Positions 1 to 5,226 of a stretch of 12,785 nt of DNA are shown in pieces. The position numbers and the translations under genes are program-made. The stretch comes from JBDRLD01 sp043813445 (GTDB lineage Bacteria > Patescibacteriota > Patescibacteriia > JACPHY01): positions 1-12,785 of the forward strand of contig JBDRLD010000031.1 of the NCBI GenBank assembly GCA_043813445.1. The letters are read 5' to 3'. Under the pieces are notes generated by a model, which was not told the DNA's origin, searched no databases, and saw only the letters and a list, made by a program, of their open reading frames with translations. Each line of letters opens with the position of its first letter. Within the stretch, counting starts at the first letter, position 1.

Positions 1-40
1 GTTCCGAAGACCGGTGCTTTATCCATTAAGCTATCGGGGC
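1..40 (-). tRNA. tRNA-Arg(TCG), 5' part, cut by the window edge
   Basis: Read on the minus strand from position 40 leftwards this is the first 40 nt of a tRNA. The acceptor strand is GCCCCGA, followed by TA, a D-arm with stem GCTT/AAGC, then the anticodon stem CCGGT and a seven-base loop CTTCGGA. The loop places TCG at positions 34-36 of the tRNA, which reads CGA arginine codons. The 3' half (anticodon stem closure beyond AC, variable loop, T-arm and acceptor 3' strand) lies outside the window, so CCA status cannot be judged. It lies 38 bp downstream of the rnc stop codon on the same strand and could be co-transcribed with that operon. Confidence 0.9.
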
Positions 41-78
41 ACTAATGTGACGCAGGCGGTAGCCCTCGCCACACCTCA

Positions 79-774
79 TTACTCCCACCCCTTCGCCTTC
101 AACGCGTTTTCGGCGGCGCTCATCTGCGCCTCTTGTTTGGAGGTGCCATCCCCGGTTGCTATCTGCTCGCGATTCAAATAAATACCAACTACGAACACCT
201 TTGCGTGATCCGGACCGCTCTCCTCAAGCACTTTGTAGTTTGGTGTCACACCAACGCGCTCCTGCGCGATCTCCTGAAATTTCGACTTTGCATCGATGTA
301 GAGCTTGTGCTCGAGAATGTACGGGAGCCGCGGGAGTAGCACTCGGTCAAGAAATTCTTTTGCCCCATCCCATCCATGATCGAGATAAATTGCTCCCACG
401 ATCGCCTCAAAAGCGTTCGCTAGAATATAGCTCCGCGCCTTCCCGGTTTCCTTCGCCTCACCCTTTGAGAGGAGGAGGAACTGCTCCACGTTGAGCCCTC
501 GGCAGACTTCGGAAAGCATGACTGCGTTCACCAGCGCGGCGCGCCAATTTGTTAGCTCCCCCTCCGCATTCTTGTACTTATTAAACAGCTCCTCGGTAAC
601 CACAAGTTCGATCACTGCGTCACCAAGAAACTCCAACCGTTCATTATGATCGGTGGGATGATTCGGATGCTCATTAATGAACGAACGGTGTGTGAACGCT
701 TCTGTGATGTGTGCCTTGTCCGGAAACGACACACCGAGACATTCTTCAAGTGCCAGGAAATCCTGCGGTTCCAT
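79..774 (-). CDS. rnc: Ribonuclease III
   Basis: Encodes 231 residues, the usual length for bacterial RNase III, the cytoplasmic endonuclease that cuts double-stranded RNA in rRNA precursors and some mRNAs. The signature NERLEFLGDAV is at residues 44-54 (catalytic-site E48 and D52). A second metal-binding segment around residues 117-131 contains E122. The position that is Asp in E. coli (D114) is Asn here (N119), a substitution I recall from other family members. A double-stranded-RNA-binding domain fills residues 160-230, ending in the typical KQEAQMSAAENAL helix. I start at the ATG at 774, giving MEPQDF, because the longer frame (TTG at 849) would translate through a strong inverted repeat. 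No Shine-Dalgarno sequence is visible. It is the last gene of rpmF-nusB-rnc, with the hairpin at 783-841 directly upstream. Confidence 0.95.
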   Translation of the reverse strand: MEPQDFLALEECLGVSFPDKAHITEAFTHRSFINEHPNHPTDHNERLEFLGDAVIELVVTEELFNKYKNAEGELTNWRAALVNAVMLSEVCRGLNVEQFLLLSKGEAKETGKARSYILANAFEAIVGAIYLDHGWDGAKEFLDRVLLPRLPYILEHKLYIDAKSKFQEIAQERVGVTPNYKVLEESGPDHAKVFVVGIYLNREQIATGDGTSKQEAQMSAAENALKAKGWE

Positions 775-782
775 GCATGTAT

Positions 783-841
783 GAAGTGGGAAGTGAGATG
801 GTGGAAGATCTTTCGCTTCGCACCGTCTCACTTCCCACTTC
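783..841 (-). repeat. 21-bp inverted repeat between nusB and rnc
   Basis: Positions 783-803 pair with 821-841: 21 bp with one G-T pair (799/825) and a 17-nt loop. In the minus-strand transcript this stem ends 8 nt before the rnc ATG. No T-run follows, so it is not a classical intrinsic terminator. Each arm is built from near-repeated 7-mers (GAAGTGG then GAAGTGA in the left arm). Possible roles are an RNase III cleavage site in the message that encodes RNase III, an mRNA stabiliser, or a structure that limits rnc translation. RNase III autoregulation through a 5' leader hairpin is established in E. coli; its operation here is inference. Confidence 0.8.
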
Positions 842-852
842 CCCTTCAAGGG

Positions 853-1443
853 TTATGTTTCTGACTCTTCCTCTGGATCAATTTGTTGTGCGGCGATCAC
901 TTCTTCCGGGACATCCTCTGGTAGCTCCTCAATGGGAACCACTTCTTCTTCCACCTTCTCTATACCTGACTCTCCCTCAACTTCCTCCGGCTCCGGCGCA
1001 CCACCACCGTCTTCCGTTGCCTCACCCTTATCGATCATCTGCTTGAAAATCGCACCAAGAACTCCGTTCACGAACTTACCACTCGCATCACCTCCGAACG
1101 TCTTTGCAAGTTCAATCGCTTCATTGATGGCAACTTTCGGTGGAACTCGCCCGCCCCCGAATTTCAATTCAAAGATACCAAGTCGAATAACACTACGATC
1201 CACGTTTGTAATTTGCTCTAACGGCCAATGCGGCGCCCATTCTACAATAAGCGCGTCGATCTCCTCGCAATGCTCAACCACACCCTTCACAACCTCATAA
1301 GCAAATGCAGCATCATCAATCCCGGGAGCAAACTCTTCAATGTTCCCTTTCACGATGTCCTGAATGTCGCCTTGACGCGCATCGAAGTCCCATTGGAACA
1401 GCGACTGCATGGCGACCGTCCGGAGGAGGTGTCTGTTGGCCAT
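853..1443 (-). CDS. nusB: Transcription antitermination factor NusB with acidic C-terminal tail
   Basis: Encodes 196 residues. Residues 1-139 form the all-helical NusB domain: N-terminal MANRHLLRTVAMQSLFQWDF, then the conserved stretch around NVDRSVIRLGIFEL (80-93) and VAINEAIELAKTFGGDASGKFVNGVLGAI (104-132). With NusE (S10), NusB binds boxA RNA and promotes rRNA antitermination. Residues 140-196 are an extra tail with 23 Asp/Glu among 57 residues and only one lysine, which standard NusB (about 130-160 residues) lacks. Start chosen at ATG 1443, where the NusB domain begins; an AGGAG lies about 13 nt upstream, a long spacing. The upstream TTG extension to 1512 has no NusB similarity. It sits between rpmF and rnc, 78 bp before the rnc ATG. 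Confidence 0.93.
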   Translation of the reverse strand: MANRHLLRTVAMQSLFQWDFDARQGDIQDIVKGNIEEFAPGIDDAAFAYEVVKGVVEHCEEIDALIVEWAPHWPLEQITNVDRSVIRLGIFELKFGGGRVPPKVAINEAIELAKTFGGDASGKFVNGVLGAIFKQMIDKGEATEDGGGAPEPEEVEGESGIEKVEEEVVPIEELPEDVPEEVIAAQQIDPEEESET

Positions 1444-1572
1444 AGATGTACGATCACTCCTAAAGAACAATGAACTATTTGAAGCGTCCGACAATCCACT
1501 CCGAATCCTCAAGTGACGGATCGATGTGCGACCGTCAGCCGATGGCGCAATAGAGTGTTTGGCAGTAACGTG

Positions 1573-1794
1573 CTACTTCTTACCAGCACGCGTCGCCTTG
1601 CTTGAGCGTGCCCGTTTCTCCTTTGGTTTGATAACCTCGCGTCCAGCGTACGTTCCGCATCCTGCGCAGGCCTGGTGCGGAATACCCGGCTTCGTGCACT
1701 TCGGGCAGCGCGTCAGGTTGAGTTTTTTCAACGCGAAATGTGCGGCTCGTCGCCGCTTGTCTGATGATGTTCGTCGATGTCCGGGAAGGCCCAT
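1573..1794 (-). CDS. rpmF: 50S ribosomal protein L32
   Basis: Encodes 73 residues. The N-terminus GHRRTSSDKRRRAAHFAL matches the L32 pattern of a basic RRTS...RRR.HFAL segment. A zinc ribbon follows with C30/C33 and C43/C46 (CPKC, CAGC), so this is the zinc-binding form. The tail is Lys/Arg-rich. L32 is a small basic protein of the large ribosomal subunit near the peptidyl transferase region. The ATG at 1794 is the only sensible start, and no Shine-Dalgarno sequence precedes it. It is the first gene of the minus-strand operon rpmF-nusB-rnc and lies downstream of a TTGCGT / TACGGT promoter. Confidence 0.95.
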   Translation of the reverse strand: MGLPGHRRTSSDKRRRAAHFALKKLNLTRCPKCTKPGIPHQACAGCGTYAGREVIKPKEKRARSSKATRAGKK

Positions 1795-1870
1795 AGAAGG
1801 ATGATGAGAAATTAACGAAAAGGAGGGGCTGTGAGAACTTGGAACCAGCTATCCGACAGTCCTCAGAGCC

Positions 1871-1899
1871 ACCGTACCAGGGCTTGACGCACGACGCAA
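1871..1899 (-). promoter_or_regulatory. Putative promoter for rpmF-nusB-rnc
   Basis: On the minus strand, a -35-like TTGCGT (1894-1899) and a -10-like TACGGT (1871-1876) are separated by exactly 17 bp. The -10 fits the TAC..T shape of several other candidates in this window. The 5' leader to the rpmF ATG at 1794 would be about 70 nt. It overlaps the plus-strand promoter at 1884-1912. Assigned by pattern only. Confidence 0.5.
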
Positions 1900-1912
1900 G
1901 ACCAGATACAGT
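1884..1912 (+). promoter_or_regulatory. Putative promoter of the six-gene plus-strand cassette
   Basis: TTGACG (1884-1889), 17-bp spacer, TACAGT (1907-1912). Predicted start near 1919, giving a leader of about 40 nt that ends in a strong Shine-Dalgarno AAGGAGG (1945-1951). The -35 lies inside the spacer of the opposing rpmF promoter, so RNA polymerase could probably occupy only one of the two at a time. Confidence 0.6.
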
Positions 1913-1960
1913 TCGGGCGGACCCTTCACAAAATAAATAGGGATAAGGAGGTTGATGCCT

Positions 1961-2539
1961 ATGGTAACTTCGGACGAGCACCCGAAGCACGAAAAAGGCC
2001 TGCCAACCCGCGATCTTCTCGCAAGTTTCCTCCGCCATGCAAGACAAGAGGCGTACGCTGGCAACGGCGTCCCAATCGCTCCAAAGGATGTGGAGCGTGA
2101 CGGATTCAACGAGTTCCACATCACCGAGGATCAGTGGGACTACCGCGACAGCTACGTCGGGTTCCTCTCGTTCTGCGGCTGCGAGCTCATCCGATTCAAT
2201 CGGTGCCCAATTTGGTACCAATCGTATGATGGCCGCATGCTCGGACACGACGGACGAGGTATCTTCGATCGGGAATCATACCCGCTCGCAAAAGATGCGT
2301 ACGCGTTCTTAAAGCGTGCACTCGCGAAGTCTGCGCTCCTCTCCGCGCGGTTCTATCCGCGCGGGCCTGCCAAGCTCTTGGATGGCGCGTGGCGATATAA
2401 GTGCAGTTGGACCGGGGACATTGCTTCGTTCATCGGATCTGAGCAAATTCTCTTCCAGCGAGAGCTCGTCTACTCGCTCAACTTTCACGGGAGTATCATC
2501 ATCGGCAAAGATGCCGACATAGCCGAGGAGGAACCATGA
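1961..2539 (+). CDS. DUF5680-type protein
   Basis: Encodes 192 residues. The order of segments matches the uncharacterised DUF5680 domain as I know it: an N-terminal helix with ARQEAYA (27-33), a W-YRD-Y-GF block (59-68), a segment ending in WYQSYDGRM (85-93), a helix YAFLKRAL (114-121), PRGP (133-136), and a closing GD...F.G.E.I (152-163) with VYSLNFHGS (170-178). I know of no established biochemical function; the fold is soluble and cytosolic by appearance. Start chosen at ATG 1961, with AAGGAGG ending 9 nt upstream. The ATG at 1955 and TTG at 1952 are too close to it. First gene of the cassette; its stop overlaps the A1 start in ATGA, implying translational coupling. Confidence 0.8.
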   Translation: MVTSDEHPKHEKGLPTRDLLASFLRHARQEAYAGNGVPIAPKDVERDGFNEFHITEDQWDYRDSYVGFLSFCGCELIRFNRCPIWYQSYDGRMLGHDGRGIFDRESYPLAKDAYAFLKRALAKSALLSARFYPRGPAKLLDGAWRYKCSWTGDIASFIGSEQILFQRELVYSLNFHGSIIIGKDADIAEEEP

Positions 2540-2862
2540 GCAAGCAGTCACCGGAAACCCCGTCGCCACTCCTCGAGGAGCTCGAGGGGCGGGGACGCTG
2601 GCATACCCTTCACAACGCAGACGACGCCGCACCCGCCGCGTGCGAGGTGAGCACCGATCCGACCGCTCTCGCACGTGCGAAGATCGTCATCTCGCGTGGA
2701 GGAAGCGCACGGTACGGTGATGCCTCGAGGATCGTCGGCTTCGACGCCGCAGACACACTCCTCACCGCATACCTCGCCGAGTGCCTCAAGCTCGCTCCCG
2801 AGCACGAGAAGATCCGTCATCTCGTCGCACACGTTCGAAGCAGGTACGACAAGAAGGAGTAG
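2536..2862 (+). CDS. Small protein A1, paralogue of A2 (3493-3843)
   Basis: Encodes 108 residues of unknown function with no signal peptide or membrane segment. Residues 69-106 align without gaps to residues 76-113 of A2, with 15 identities in 38 positions, including LLT-YLA and the run LVAHVR. I read this as a shared C-terminal helical domain. The N-terminal 60 residues differ from A2 and have no zinc motif. The start ATG overlaps the DUF5680 stop (ATGA) and follows a GAGGAGGA Shine-Dalgarno; the pilin-like gene begins 6 bp after its stop. I do not recognise the family. The domain shared with A2 and the coupled start argue that it is a real gene. Confidence 0.75.
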   Translation: MSKQSPETPSPLLEELEGRGRWHTLHNADDAAPAACEVSTDPTALARAKIVISRGGSARYGDASRIVGFDAADTLLTAYLAECLKLAPEHEKIRHLVAHVRSRYDKKE

Positions 2863-2868
2863 TAGATC

Positions 2869-3171
2869 ATGCGTGAACACATTCACGGATTCACACTCAT
2901 CGAAATCATGATCGTCATCGCGTGCATCGGCATCATCCTCGCTATGTTCATGGGGTTCCTCGTCAGTCAGGACACAGCGATTCACGCCGCGCAGACGCAG
3001 GGCTATTCTGAGCCAATCGTCACCAATGACATGCGTATCGCAGTCCGTCTGCGAGGATGTGGCGGAGATGCTGCAGGATTCGAGATGGATGCAACCAACC
3101 CCAGGGGTGAGCGAGTCAAGATCCTCGTCTGCTGCGGTCTGCTCAAAAACTGCACCATTCGATCGCAATGA
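2869..3171 (+). CDS. Short type IV pilin-like protein with class III N-terminus
   Basis: Encodes 100 residues. The N-terminus is a textbook prepilin: a short leader MREHIHG, then F8-TLIE with Glu at +5 (E12) and a hydrophobic helix to about residue 32. Prepilin peptidase would cut after G7 and leave an N-terminal Phe. The remaining globular part is only about 66 residues, short for a pilin, with four cysteines (64, 88, 89, 95) and a block ATNPRGERVKILVC (75-88). From memory this C-terminal part resembles small uncharacterised CPR proteins that end similarly; I cannot verify that here. AAGGAG lies 9 nt before the ATG. It separates A1 from B1 within the operon. No other pilus assembly gene is in the window. 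Confidence 0.78.
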   Translation: MREHIHGFTLIEIMIVIACIGIILAMFMGFLVSQDTAIHAAQTQGYSEPIVTNDMRIAVRLRGCGGDAAGFEMDATNPRGERVKILVCCGLLKNCTIRSQ

Positions 3172-3220
3172 CGGACCATCATAAAGTCTACAACCAGATC
3201 AAACAACGAAAGGAGGCGCC

Positions 3221-3421
3221 ATGCGCTGCATGGTAACATTCCATCTGTACAAGGATGACGTCAGTATGCACACTCCCCACTGCAGCATCACCGCTGCCTA
3301 CATGGCCAAGGCAGGAGACATGGAAGAAACCATCGAGAAGGTGCGGCAGGTGCACGAACACGAAGACGCCGATCGCGTCATCGTCCATCACGTGGCCATC
3401 ATTCCGGACGGCATGGAGTAG
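3221..3421 (+). CDS. Small protein B1, probable paralogue of B2 (3843-4151)
   Basis: Encodes 66 residues of unknown function, rich in His and acidic residues in the middle (VHEHEDADRVIVHH, 44-57). Its N-terminus (MR...FH...DVS) and its end (D-x-D then AIIPDG) match the beginning and end of B2 with small gaps, so I treat the pair as probable divergent paralogues. An AGGAGG lies 4 nt before the ATG at 3221. That is close, and the in-frame ATG at 3230 (13 nt spacing) is an alternative start that would remove MRC. A 49-bp gap without other features separates it from the pilin-like gene. No signal peptide or membrane segment is present. Confidence 0.65.
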   Translation: MRCMVTFHLYKDDVSMHTPHCSITAAYMAKAGDMEETIEKVRQVHEHEDADRVIVHHVAIIPDGME

Positions 3422-3457
3422 CGCGGCCGCCTTCTATAAGACGCCCGAGAACACCAT

Positions 3458-3472
3458 ATACCCCATGGGTAT
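3458..3472 (+). other. Small hairpin between B1 and A2
   Basis: ATACCC (3458-3463) and GGGTAT (3467-3472) form a perfect 6-bp stem with a 3-nt loop in the 71-bp gap before A2, 9 nt upstream of its AAGGAG. It could tune A2 translation or mark an mRNA processing site. No T-run follows. Confidence 0.4.
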
Positions 3473-3492
3473 CCACATCCAAGGAGAAGCAA

Positions 3493-3843
3493 ATGACTGA
3501 AAAACTCGACTTCGTGCATCACTGCCCGATCTGTGGGAAGGAAGGATGCGCGCACACCAGCGAGGAACGTCTCCGCGAACACGCCGCGCTCGTCGAAGAA
3601 CAGTACACAAGCGTCCCCTATCAGGTACTCCAAGACGCGGAACAGCGGCGACTGGCGCAGCAGAACTTCGAGCATCGCGGCACGGTCGCGTTCGATGAGG
3701 TCGCACAAGAGCTCGGCGTCGGCACGGCAACCGATCTCCTCACCGAATACCTCGCCTCGAGGATGCACAGCACCGTGGCCGACGAAGAGGTCAAACGCCT
3801 CGTCGCGCACGTTCGTACGAAGTACGAAGGAGGGAGAAGGTAA
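3493..3843 (+). CDS. Small protein A2 with N-terminal CCCH zinc-knuckle-like motif
   Basis: Encodes 116 residues. Near the N-terminus C11-x2-C14-x4-C19-x-H21 (from HHCPICG on) has the spacing of a small zinc-binding knuckle. Residues 22-75 are predicted helical and charged. Residues 76-113 carry the same C-terminal domain as A1 (LLTEYLA, KRLVAHVR). A zinc motif plus a helical domain would suit nucleic-acid or protein binding, but no function is known to me. AAGGAG (3481-3486) lies 6 nt before the ATG. Its TAA shares an A with the B2 ATG (TAATG), so B2 is probably translated by re-initiation. Confidence 0.75.
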   Translation: MTEKLDFVHHCPICGKEGCAHTSEERLREHAALVEEQYTSVPYQVLQDAEQRRLAQQNFEHRGTVAFDEVAQELGVGTATDLLTEYLASRMHSTVADEEVKRLVAHVRTKYEGGRR

Positions 3844-4151
3844 TGCGACTACTACTTGTGTACCACATCAAGCGATACGTATCGCTCAAGGACATCCCAA
3901 TCAGACTTACTGTCAGGGCGCTCCACGAGGTGGTGGAGCTCGATACCGAGTCTGATACATCGTTCGATCAATGCGGCCAAGTCTCGTCGCACACGATCAA
4001 ACGTGCAATCGAAGATTGTACGGAGCGTCTCAGAGAGGGGCTAGATGAAGCATTCAGAGGGGCTCCCACTGACAGCGATCCTGCGCTTATCCTCATGAGC
4101 GCGTCGGTCATTCCGGAAAAGCCAGCAGGTAGCCGCGAAGTGCTGCTGTAG
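3843..4151 (+). CDS. Small protein B2, probable paralogue of B1
   Basis: Encodes 102 residues, soluble, of unknown function. It begins MRLLLVYHIK..VS and ends D-x-D...SVIPE, matching the start and end of B1, with an extra insertion of roughly 30 residues in the middle. It overlaps A2 by one base (TAATG), which repeats the A-then-B order of the first module. It is the last gene of the cassette, with an intrinsic terminator 23 bp after its stop. The start is fixed by the overlap and by the GGAGGGAGAAGG purine stretch just upstream. I recognise no domain. Confidence 0.65.
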   Translation: MRLLLVYHIKRYVSLKDIPIRLTVRALHEVVELDTESDTSFDQCGQVSSHTIKRAIEDCTERLREGLDEAFRGAPTDSDPALILMSASVIPEKPAGSREVLL

Positions 4152-4167
4152 TCAGGTAGACCCACCG

Positions 4168-4199
4168 AACACCACACCCACCCCTCGCGGGGTGGGTGT
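4168..4199. repeat. 32-bp direct repeat, left copy (partner 5099-5130)
   Basis: This 32-bp segment, which contains the terminator hairpin, is identical to 5099-5130 in the same orientation. Bases on both outer sides differ. The two copies enclose exactly one gene, the DMT-type transporter. Confidence 0.9.
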
Positions 4200-4215
4200 C
4201 TTCTTTCTGTTTCTC
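4174..4215 (+). terminator. Intrinsic terminator of the plus-strand cassette
   Basis: An 11-bp perfect GC-rich stem (4174-4184 with 4189-4199) and a TCGC tetraloop, followed by a T-rich tract (cttctttctgtttct). It lies 23 bp after the B2 stop. The hairpin sits inside a 32-bp sequence (4168-4199) that recurs exactly at 5099-5130. In the minus direction no T-run follows the stem, so termination of the convergent transporter gene here is less certain. Confidence 0.88.
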
Positions 4216-4241
4216 CCTACACTCCCACGCAGCCGCCTCGT

Positions 4242-5078
4242 TTAGAATGCAAGCAGAATAAGGCCGCATGCCAGAATGACGAAGCCAATCAACTTCACGA
4301 TGAAATGTCGCTCGTGAAAATAGATGTTTCCGGAAAGAATAGACCACAAGATCGAAGATGAGCGCTTTGCGGTAAGAATGACCGATGCCGGAGCGAATAG
4401 CATCGCGAAGCTCCCTAGACCTGCAGCGATCCCGTTGCCTGCGGACTGCAGGAGGTACACGGGCTGTCTGAGATACTGTAATGGATTCTCTTTTGCACAC
4501 ACTCGCGCAGTAATGAAGAAGTATAATGCGAGCACGATCAGAATCGGAAGTTGTTCGCCGATTACGGAGTTGAAGTGCGAAATGTGGTATTTGTACAACG
4601 AGATCGTTGCCACGGCATTCACGGCGGAAAACAACACAAGTCCCGCGCCTTTTCGTTCCACACCATGATTGAGCAAGAGAAATGCGAGCGCGACGATAAT
4701 GACACCCATCCCTATAAGCTGGAACGTGTGAAGGTCGTACCCAATCACAATGTCAGTAATGAGAAGTAATGGGATAGTGATGATGCGGAGGAACCCAAAT
4801 GCGCTACGGGACGACACCGTGATAGCACGGACGGTCACGTGCGCCTGTACTACCTCAAGAATCATTCGAAGGCCGTAGGTGGGAAGCGCGACAGCAGAAA
4901 ACACAAAACTTCCCGGCACAACAATCGCAATACAAAAAAATGCGAGCGTCACCCAACAAACGTTGAGGAAGCCCATTGTGTACACGCTCTCTTGGTGTTT
5001 CAGTACCTTCGCTTTCCCAATGACATTGGAGGTCTCACCAAAAAGCGTGCTGGAAATTGTCAATAGAATGCCCAACAT
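4242..5078 (-). CDS. DMT/EamA-type membrane transporter
   Basis: Encodes 278 residues, almost entirely hydrophobic helices (about 10), the size and layout of drug/metabolite-transporter superfamily members with two five-helix halves. The last part, KRSSSILWSILSGNIYFHER (residues 239-258) before a final helix, is the typical EamA ending, where a conserved Glu follows a small-residue helix. Such proteins move metabolites, amino acids or cations across the inner membrane; the substrate cannot be told. Start ATG 5078 has no Shine-Dalgarno, but an extended -10 (TGGTACAAT) ends 8 nt upstream, so the mRNA may be nearly leaderless. The gene stands alone, minus strand, between two identical 32-bp hairpin repeats. 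Confidence 0.8.
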   Translation of the reverse strand: MLGILLTISSTLFGETSNVIGKAKVLKHQESVYTMGFLNVCWVTLAFFCIAIVVPGSFVFSAVALPTYGLRMILEVVQAHVTVRAITVSSRSAFGFLRIITIPLLLITDIVIGYDLHTFQLIGMGVIIVALAFLLLNHGVERKGAGLVLFSAVNAVATISLYKYHISHFNSVIGEQLPILIVLALYFFITARVCAKENPLQYLRQPVYLLQSAGNGIAAGLGSFAMLFAPASVILTAKRSSSILWSILSGNIYFHERHFIVKLIGFVILACGLILLAF

Positions 5079-5086
5079 ACGATGCT

Positions 5087-5095
5087 ATTGTACCA
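5087..5095 (-). promoter_or_regulatory. Extended -10 promoter, probably leaderless, for the transporter gene
   Basis: On the minus strand TGG followed by TACAAT (5087-5092) ends 8 nt before the ATG at 5078. The TGn extension can replace a -35, and none is recognisable at the right distance. The expected transcription start falls at or within a few bases of the start codon, consistent with the absence of any Shine-Dalgarno. Confidence 0.5.
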
Positions 5096-5098
5096 TGC

Positions 5099-5130
5099 AA
5101 CACCACACCCACCCCTCGCGGGGTGGGTGT
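5099..5130. repeat. 32-bp direct repeat with hairpin, right copy (partner 4168-4199)
   Basis: Exact copy of 4168-4199, including the 11-bp stem (5105-5115 with 5120-5130) and TCGC loop. It lies between the gyrA stop (5227) and the transporter start. The following plus-strand bases are only moderately T-rich and no plus-strand gene lies just upstream. As a gyrA terminator in the minus direction it lacks a T-run, but the stem could still stop or protect gyrA mRNA. The rest of the gyrA-transporter gap (5131-5226) shows nothing further. Confidence 0.85.
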
Positions 5131-5226
5131 TCTTCGTTCCCGTTCTCGTCTACCCATGGAAGAGGTGTGCTACTGAAACAAAATCATCAGTGGTCATCCG
5201 TCTCCGATCCGTGCACATCCGCGTCC

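Noticed and set aside
775..849. N-terminal extension of RNase III to a TTG at 849
   Set aside because: The extra 25 residues are only a translation of the inverted repeat and have no RNase III similarity; the family's N-terminus begins at ATG 774.
1580..2248. 222-codon minus-strand frame across rpmF, the promoter pair and the DUF5680 gene
   Set aside because: It overlaps a certain ribosomal protein gene in another frame and a promoter region; composition looks random.
3422..3429. GCGGCCGC-like palindrome after B1
   Set aside because: An 8-bp GC palindrome is expected by chance at this base composition and has no partner or context.
5131..5226. Possible small gene between gyrA and the right 32-bp repeat
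   Set aside because: No start with a ribosome site and no frame of note in either direction.
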